Below are positions 60,020 to 64,000 of a stretch of DNA of 64,000 bases, piece after piece. Below the pieces are notes generated by a model that searched no databases, was not told the origin of the DNA, and saw only the letters and a program-made list of their open reading frames with translations. The stretch covers positions 168,925-232,924 of the forward strand of contig NZ_VISR01000011.1 of the NCBI RefSeq assembly GCF_007827595.1, read 5' to 3'. Position 1 is the first letter of the stretch. The number at the start of each line of letters is the position of its first letter. The DNA is from Streptomyces sp. BK340. Its GTDB lineage: Bacteria > Actinomycetota > Actinomycetes > Streptomycetales > Streptomycetaceae. A program made the translations under genes and the position numbers.

Positions 60020-60355
60020 TTACCAGGGCGCGAGGTCAGGGTCGTAGTCGATCGCCGCGGCGACGTCGTTCAGTGCATCCGCCCGGGCAGCGTCCTGGGC
60101 GCGGGTCTCGTTCTCCCCCTCGATCAGCTCCGCCTCCCGCTCGGCGCGGGCTACCTCGAGGGCGTTGTCGAGTTCCTCCGCGGTTGCGCCCAGCCGAGTG
60201 GCGCTGCCGTACCAGGAGGCGAGGCTGCTTTGCAGGTCGGCGGGGCCTGACCAGCCGGGTTCGACCGTGCCATCAGCCGTCATGCGTTCGTGGGCGAGAG
60301 CGGCAGCGCCGTAGCTGCGCAGCGCCTCCTCCTTCGTCACGGGCCGATACGGCAT
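60020..60355 (-). CDS. 111-aa acidic helical protein
   Basis: YRPVTKEEALRSYGAAALAH, LASWYGSATRLGATAEELDN, ALEVARAEREAELIEGENET: soluble, acidic, mostly helical. GAGGAG 9 bases before the ATG. Unknown family. It is read in the same direction as the phosphotransferase gene that lies 18 bases upstream of it and could form an operon with it. Confidence 0.6.
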   Translation of the reverse strand: MPYRPVTKEEALRSYGAAALAHERMTADGTVEPGWSGPADLQSSLASWYGSATRLGATAEELDNALEVARAEREAELIEGENETRAQDAARADALNDVAAAIDYDPDLAPW

Positions 60356-60373
60356 GTGGTTCGTCTCCTCGCG

Positions 60374-61360
60374 TCAGGTCAGCTGGGTCAGAACTGCAGC
60401 CATGGAGGTGTAGGTGTCGCGGACGCCGTCGTTCTTGTGGAGACGGTGCCGCTCCAGGCGGATGGCGCCCAGGTGGCGGGCTTCGTAGACGAGGGAGCGC
60501 CAGGTGGCCGCGGCGGACGTGTCGCGGGTGCCGTAGGTGTCCCAGAAAGCGGTGCGCTCGTCCTGCTTGGCGCTGGCCATGCGGATGGTCCAGTCAGCGG
60601 CCGGATCGCCGAAGAGAGTGCGGTCCAGGTCGAGGACCCCGGTGATCACCGGTTCGGGTGCCTTGGAGTCCAGCATGGTGTTGACGGTCCACAGGTCGCC
60701 GGTGAGCAGGCGCGGTTCGGTGATCTCGTCGAGGGCACGGTGGTGTTCTGCTGCGAGGTCGGCGACCTTGCGTACGTCGGCTGCGTCCAGGCCGAGATGC
60801 CCCAGGTCGTCGGCAATGGCGTGAAGGGAGGCGATCACGGCCGCGCTCCAGGTGGGATGTCCAGGCCCCGCGACCGGACCGAAGTGCGGGCCGCGGACGG
60901 CGTGAACGCGTGCCGTGATCTCGCCGAGCTGGGCGAAAAAGCCAGGCCAGGTGTCGCGGGGGTAGGCGCCGAGACGCTCGGGGGCGGGCACACCGGTGAG
61001 GTGGCTCTGCACGATCCAGTCGCGGCCGGTGATCTCCTGTGACCAGTCGGCGAACAGGACGCGCGGGACGAGGCCAGCGATGGGGGAGAAGTAGGGGACG
61101 GTGGCCGCCTCGTTGCGCATCAGCTCCCGCTCGGAGCTGAACTGCTGCCCCGGAGCGGGGGCGATGCGCAGGATGACCGGTGTCTCCATGCTGTCGACGG
61201 TGATCCGGTAGGTCGTGTTGTACATGCCGCCGCCGAGCTCCACAGCGGAGACGACGCGCGCGGCGTCCCCGAAGGCGCGTCGGCCGATCGCCTGGATGTC
61301 CTCGGCGGTGACGGGCTGCTGAAAGGCGTGCGGGTCGCGGGGGATGGATCGGAAGTCCAT
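60374..61360 (-). CDS. aminoglycoside-phosphotransferase-fold kinase
   Basis: 328 aa APH-type small-molecule kinase. GGGMYNTTYRITV is the nucleotide-binding loop, TPVILRIAP the lysine strand, LLTGDLWTVN (219-227) the catalytic loop with D222 and N227 (T instead of the usual His before GD), and GVLDLDRTLFGDPAAD the metal-binding segment. AAGGAG 5 bases before the ATG. Could phosphorylate an antibiotic, sugar or amino alcohol; near a biosynthetic cluster it may give self-protection. Confidence 0.82.
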   Translation of the reverse strand: MDFRSIPRDPHAFQQPVTAEDIQAIGRRAFGDAARVVSAVELGGGMYNTTYRITVDSMETPVILRIAPAPGQQFSSERELMRNEAATVPYFSPIAGLVPRVLFADWSQEITGRDWIVQSHLTGVPAPERLGAYPRDTWPGFFAQLGEITARVHAVRGPHFGPVAGPGHPTWSAAVIASLHAIADDLGHLGLDAADVRKVADLAAEHHRALDEITEPRLLTGDLWTVNTMLDSKAPEPVITGVLDLDRTLFGDPAADWTIRMASAKQDERTAFWDTYGTRDTSAAATWRSLVYEARHLGAIRLERHRLHKNDGVRDTYTSMAAVLTQLT

Positions 61361-61396
61361 GGAGCTCCTTCAGGCCCGAGAGGGGAAAGTGGCTGT

Positions 61397-61729
61397 TCAG
61401 AAGTATGCGACGGAGTTGCGGGACCGGTGGGGGGTGGTGGTGGGCTTCCCGACCCGCGCATCTCCGCGCAGTAGTTCACCTTCCAGGGCGTACCGGTCGC
61501 CGTGCTTGCTGATCCCGGTGATCGTGGCAACGGCCAGCACCAGACCATCGGTGCTGACGATCTGCACTTCGTCCTGGGCCAGGGCTCGGTCCGCGTTGAA
61601 CTTCCAGATGCCGCGGCCGGCCAGCCACGCCTCGTCCTCAGTCATACCTGGGCGCCACCCGATCGTGGACCGGCCGAGGCGGTCGCCCGGCTCTGCGGGC
61701 CGCTCCGGGCCCAGCTGGATTTGAAGCAC
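61397..61729 (-). CDS. 110-aa protein with an extended operator region
   Basis: LGRSTIGWRPGMTEDEAWLA, GRGIWKFNADRALAQDEVQI and VLAVATITGISKHGDRYALE; a small alpha/beta protein of unknown family with a basic tail. Start GTG with GAGGAG 5 bases upstream; another GTG two codons earlier sits too near the RBS. The upstream region holds several copies of TAACTTGTTGG-type repeats, so expression is probably controlled by a dedicated repressor. Confidence 0.6.
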   Translation of the reverse strand: MLQIQLGPERPAEPGDRLGRSTIGWRPGMTEDEAWLAGRGIWKFNADRALAQDEVQIVSTDGLVLAVATITGISKHGDRYALEGELLRGDARVGKPTTTPHRSRNSVAYF

Positions 61730-61740
61730 ACCCACTCCTC

Positions 61741-61804
61741 AACTTTCTAACTTGTTGGAAAGTTACAGGCAGGCGTCATAACTTGTCAACAAGTTAGAAA
61801 GTTA
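61741..61804. promoter_or_regulatory. clustered palindromes upstream of the 110-aa gene
   Basis: TAACTTGTCAACAAGTTA (61780-61797) is a palindrome with a 2-base centre; AACTTTC...GAAAGTT pairs at 61741-61747 and 61758-61764; CTAACTTGTTGG recurs in both orientations. The minus strand has a TTGACA -35 inside the palindrome. The pattern looks like a repressor-controlled promoter; the repressor is not identified. Confidence 0.6.
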
Positions 61805-61895
61805 AGGGCAGATCGTCAGGCCGGACCAGCAGCCTCGACCCGACGGCTCGGAAATTCGACAAGGTGTTCCATTTGGGGAGGATGGCGGGTTAGGG

Positions 61896-61908
61896 TCGTT
61901 CCGAACGA
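61896..61908. promoter_or_regulatory. possible LexA-region operator
   Basis: TCGTTCCGAACGA, a perfect inverted repeat with a single central base, 20 bases upstream of the lexA start. It is not the standard actinobacterial SOS box (GAAC-N4-GTTC); arm order is reversed, so binding by LexA is uncertain. Confidence 0.4.
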
Positions 61909-61928
61909 TCTTGTACGGAGGTGCCGGG

Positions 61929-62600
61929 ATGGAGAACGCCGCGCCCGCCCGCCGGGGCCGTCCCCCGGGCTCCCAGACTGCTGAGGGGCACCTGACGAGC
62001 CGCCAGTCGGCCATCGTCCGCTACATCACCGAGACGGTCGACCGGCAGGGCTACCCCCCGTCGATGCGTGAGATCGGCCAAGCCGTGCACCTGGCCAGTA
62101 CCTCCTCTGTCGCCCACCAACTGATGGCGCTCGAACGCAAGGGCATCCTGTACCGCGACCCGCACACACCTCGCGCCTACCGCGTCAGGCCCTCGTGGGC
62201 GCCCGACCTCGGAGGCAGGAGCGAGGCACCGGTCGACGTACCGCTCGTCGGACGGATCGCCGCCGGCGCACCGCTGCTCGCCGAGGAAATGGTCGAGGAC
62301 GTCTACTCGCTGCCCCGCCAGGTCGTAGGCGACGGCGACCTGTTCGCCCTGACCGTGGCCGGTGACTCCATGATCGACGCGGCGATCTGCGACGGCGACA
62401 TCGTGACCGTGCGACGGCAGGATAGCGCTGACCACGGCGACATCGTCGCCGCGCTCCTGGAGGACGAGGCGACCGTCAAGGTGCTGCGCAGGCAGGAGGG
62501 GCAGGTGTGGCTGATGCCTCGCAATCCCGCCTACGACCCGATCCCGGGCGACCAGGTGCAGATCCTCGGCAAGGTTGTCGGCGTCCTGCGGGTGCTCTGA
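61929..62600 (+). CDS. lexA: LexA-type SOS repressor (extra copy)
   Basis: 223 aa. Winged helix at about 22-85 (RQSAIVRYITETVDRQGYPP, SMREIGQAVHLASTSSVAHQ), cleavage bond A112-G113 in GRIAAGAP, catalytic S147 in AGDSMID and K184 in ATVKVL. All autocleavage elements are kept. GGAGG 7 bases before the ATG. Streptomycete plasmids and phages often carry a second LexA, probably to tune SOS or copy-number genes. A short promoter-region palindrome lies upstream. Confidence 0.93.
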   Translation: MENAAPARRGRPPGSQTAEGHLTSRQSAIVRYITETVDRQGYPPSMREIGQAVHLASTSSVAHQLMALERKGILYRDPHTPRAYRVRPSWAPDLGGRSEAPVDVPLVGRIAAGAPLLAEEMVEDVYSLPRQVVGDGDLFALTVAGDSMIDAAICDGDIVTVRRQDSADHGDIVAALLEDEATVKVLRRQEGQVWLMPRNPAYDPIPGDQVQILGKVVGVLRVL

Positions 62601-62658
62601 GAAGACGGAAATCCCTTGGAGATCCACCTGTTCGGCGTGCCAAGCTGTCACCCACCAA

Positions 62659-62731
62659 AGGGGTGTAGCTCAGAGGTCAGAGCGCCGGTCTCCAAAACCG
62701 GATGCCGCAGGTTCGACTCCTGCCGCCCCTG
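62659..62731 (+). tRNA. tRNA-Trp (CCA anticodon)
   Basis: Full cloverleaf: acceptor AGGGGTG/CGCCCCT with one G-T pair, D stem GCTC/GAGC, anticodon stem CCGGT/ACCGG with loop CTCCAAA giving anticodon CCA, T stem GCAGG/CCTGC with GTTCGACTC-type loop, discriminator G, no encoded CCA. The D loop and variable loop differ from what I recall of the chromosomal streptomycete tRNA-Trp, so it is an extra, divergent gene. Confidence 0.93.
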
Positions 62732-62859
62732 CTTACGCGGGCGCCGTCCTCGTTCTGCGGGCCCGCAAGTAGTACACCAACTCCACCGAGAGCCCTCCTG
62801 CGACGACTTAGCCCAGAGCGGGCGCGCGTCAGAGACGGGTGTGGCACCGTTGACGTGAG

Positions 62860-62897
62860 GCCTGGTTCGTCACTCCCCCCGTGGTGACGGACCAGGC
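62860..62897 (-). terminator. hairpin at the end of the DUF6207 gene
   Basis: GCCTGGTTCGTCAC pairs with GTGACGGACCAGGC (one G-T pair) around a C-rich 10-base loop, beginning 1 base after the stop of the minus-strand DUF6207 gene. Confidence 0.65.
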
Positions 62898-62898
62898 A

Positions 62899-63147
62899 TC
62901 ATTCTCTGCCGGTCTCCAGTACCCGCTCCGGCGGGGAGGTCTGCTTGAGGACCTGCCGTAGGTCGGTGTACATCCGCAGCCGCACCCCGGGCTGGCCAGG
63001 ATCCCGGGTGGTGCGCTCGGCGGTCGCCGTCCCCCAGGTTCGGGCGATCGAGGCTTGGAAAGCGAGGACGGTGTCATCGTCGAAGCCCGCCACGTCGATG
63101 ACGAGCAGGCCGGGTTCGCACAGGTGTGCTTCTCGGATCGGGTCCAC
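62899..63147 (-). CDS. DUF6207 family protein
   Basis: 82 aa. MDPIREAHLCEPGLLVIDVA and TAERTTRDPGQPGVRLRMYT match DUF6207, small soluble proteins found almost only in streptomycetes, often on plasmids. GTG start, RBS weak. A terminator follows the stop. Function unknown. Confidence 0.82.
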   Translation of the reverse strand: MDPIREAHLCEPGLLVIDVAGFDDDTVLAFQASIARTWGTATAERTTRDPGQPGVRLRMYTDLRQVLKQTSPPERVLETGRE

Positions 63148-63245
63148 GTCTGTCAGTACGTGTTCGTGCCCGGCTGGGGTTCTGTTCAGGCTGGGGATCC
63201 ACCCGACTGGGCGAGTTGTCAGTGGCGACGTCTACCGTCCCTTGC

Positions 63246-63605
63246 ATGACCAGTTCACCGAACTCCCCCAAGAGCGCATGGGTGTTGGAGGCCACCATCC
63301 GGACAGCGCCAGCCGCCCACTCTCAATGGCAGGAGCAACTCGACAGGCTCCGCCAGATCGCCTCGTACGATCCGGAGACCCAGACGTGGCATGCCCGCCT
63401 TGGCGCGCTCGACCTGGCGGGCGTGGAGATGCTGCAGGCCCTCTTCGACGCCGCGCGCGTCCACGGCACCGAGGTGCGCCTTACACCCGTGGCGGTCCCG
63501 GCGTACTGGGACGGTCCCTTCTTCACGCGGAGCCCGGACGTGGCCGCTCTGCTGGAGGCGCAGACCGACCGCGGCCGGCCGCTCGGTCAGTTGCCTTTGG
63601 CCTGA
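63246..63605 (+). CDS. 119-aa protein of unknown function
   Basis: MTSSPNSPKSAWVLEATIRT, WQEQLDRLRQIASYDPETQT, WHARLGALDLAGVEMLQALF and DAARVHGTEVRLTPVAVPAY: alternating strands and helices, possibly a STAS-like fold, but no family is certain. ATG has no clear RBS; an upstream GTG in frame is possible. Divergent from the DUF6207 gene. Confidence 0.5.
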   Translation: MTSSPNSPKSAWVLEATIRTAPAAHSQWQEQLDRLRQIASYDPETQTWHARLGALDLAGVEMLQALFDAARVHGTEVRLTPVAVPAYWDGPFFTRSPDVAALLEAQTDRGRPLGQLPLA

Positions 63606-63668
63606 GGAGCGCGGCGGGTATCGGACTGGGCGCTTGCCCATGCAGGACCCTCCGCTGCTCCGAGAGCG

Positions 63669-64000
63669 TCAGCTGCTCACTCTGAAGCGGCGGAACATGT
63701 GCGGGAGGAACTGCCGCAGAAGGGACTGGGCGCCATCGAGACGCTTGAGCTCGTCGTGGCCGAAGCGGAAAACGTCGTACCCCCTGAGCTTGAGATCTCG
63801 GTCAGCGGCGACCATGTCCGCGTACTTGCCCGTATCCGGCGTGCGGCCGCGGTCGCGGGTGTAGTGCTGTGATCCGTCGACCTCCAGGACGACGCGCTGT
63901 CCGTGAGGCAGCAGCAGGAGAAAATCCATGCGGGAGCGCAGCAACGCCTCGGGGCCTCGCTCCTTGACGGTCCTGTGGTCCCAGTGCAGCCACACTTCGG
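63669..64000 (-). CDS. DUF559-like endonuclease fold protein, 5' end outside window
   Basis: The visible 110 residues include RMDFLLLLPHGQRVVLEVDG, SQHYTRDRG and KYADMVAADRDLKLRGYDVF, RFGHDEL. The D...E-x-D arrangement with GYDVFRFG resembles PD-(D/E)XK nucleases of the DUF559/very-short-patch type, which occur beside restriction or abortive-infection genes. The frame stays open to the window edge. Partner genes cannot be seen. Confidence 0.6.
   Translation of the reverse strand, partial: EVWLHWDHRTVKERGPEALLRSRMDFLLLLPHGQRVVLEVDGSQHYTRDRGRTPDTGKYADMVAADRDLKLRGYDVFRFGHDELKRLDGAQSLLRQFLPHMFRRFRVSS

Overview
The window is very GC-rich, uses GTG and TTG starts freely, and carries WhiB, BldD-era small families (DUF5999, DUF6207, DUF6300), UTRA-type GntR and KilB/Spd-like proteins. 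This points to Streptomyces or a close actinomycete. There are no ribosomal or central-metabolism genes. There are an FtsK-like transfer ATPase, a second full-length DNA polymerase III alpha subunit, an extra LexA, a divergent tRNA-Trp, a helicase-loader relative (DciA) and many broken genes. I read it as part of a large plasmid (probably linear) or a similarly plastic accessory region; replicon type is inference.

Layout. 0-10.3 kb: minus-strand transfer-type module (small membrane protein, FtsK-like ATPase, membrane proteins with Ser-Val-Thr repeats, a protein with two copies of one 60-residue unit), then WhiB, an anti-sigma-type ATPase and a Cys-repeat protein. 10.3-15 kb: GntR regulator with palindromic operators, then HTH protein, isochorismatase-like hydrolase, FAD oxidoreductase and GIY-YIG protein. 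15.8-19.5 kb: large winged-helix/zinc-finger protein translationally coupled to a frameshifted DciA-like gene. 19.6-32.7 kb: complete type I-E CRISPR-Cas system (cas3, cse1, cse2, cas7e, cas5e, cas6e, cas1, cas2) with three arrays of 4, 15 and 34 repeats, each with a recognisable leader. 33.2-37.2 kb: dnaE and a DUF6300 gene. 37.3-39.1 kb: gene debris. 39.4-51.6 kb: secreted proteins (lamin-tail, NucA/NucB, two HNH-type), a Fic/Doc-RHH toxin-antitoxin pair, a HEAT-repeat gene flanked by inverted short repeats, transposase and regulator fragments. 52-54.6 kb: ECF sigma operon with two related membrane proteins. 54.6-60 kb: part of a natural-product cluster (PGM1-type ligase, Asp/Arg hydroxylase-like oxygenase, amidinotransferase, ATP-grasp ligase, methyltransferase). 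60-64 kb: phosphotransferase, LexA, tRNA-Trp and small genes.

Main discovery. Between cas3 and cse1 lies a degenerate CRISPR unit: a 21/29 repeat-like element, a spacer-like stretch, then a second 6-bp GAAA-loop hairpin where the next repeat would be. The spacer-like stretch matches DNA about 105 bases away, next to the cas3 stop codon. Over its first 15 positions the only mismatches are at positions 6 and 12, the two bases that Cascade flips out of the crRNA-DNA duplex, and the match is preceded by AAG, the canonical type I-E PAM. Homology then fades, which is expected of Cascade binding without cutting. I infer a built-in crRNA-like autorepressor of the cas operon.

Several otherwise intact genes contain single-base frameshifts (dciA, nucA/B-like, methyltransferase, DUF4259, and a gene beside a sigma fragment). 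Either this region is decaying or the assembly has residual indels; that must be settled before concluding that those genes are dead.
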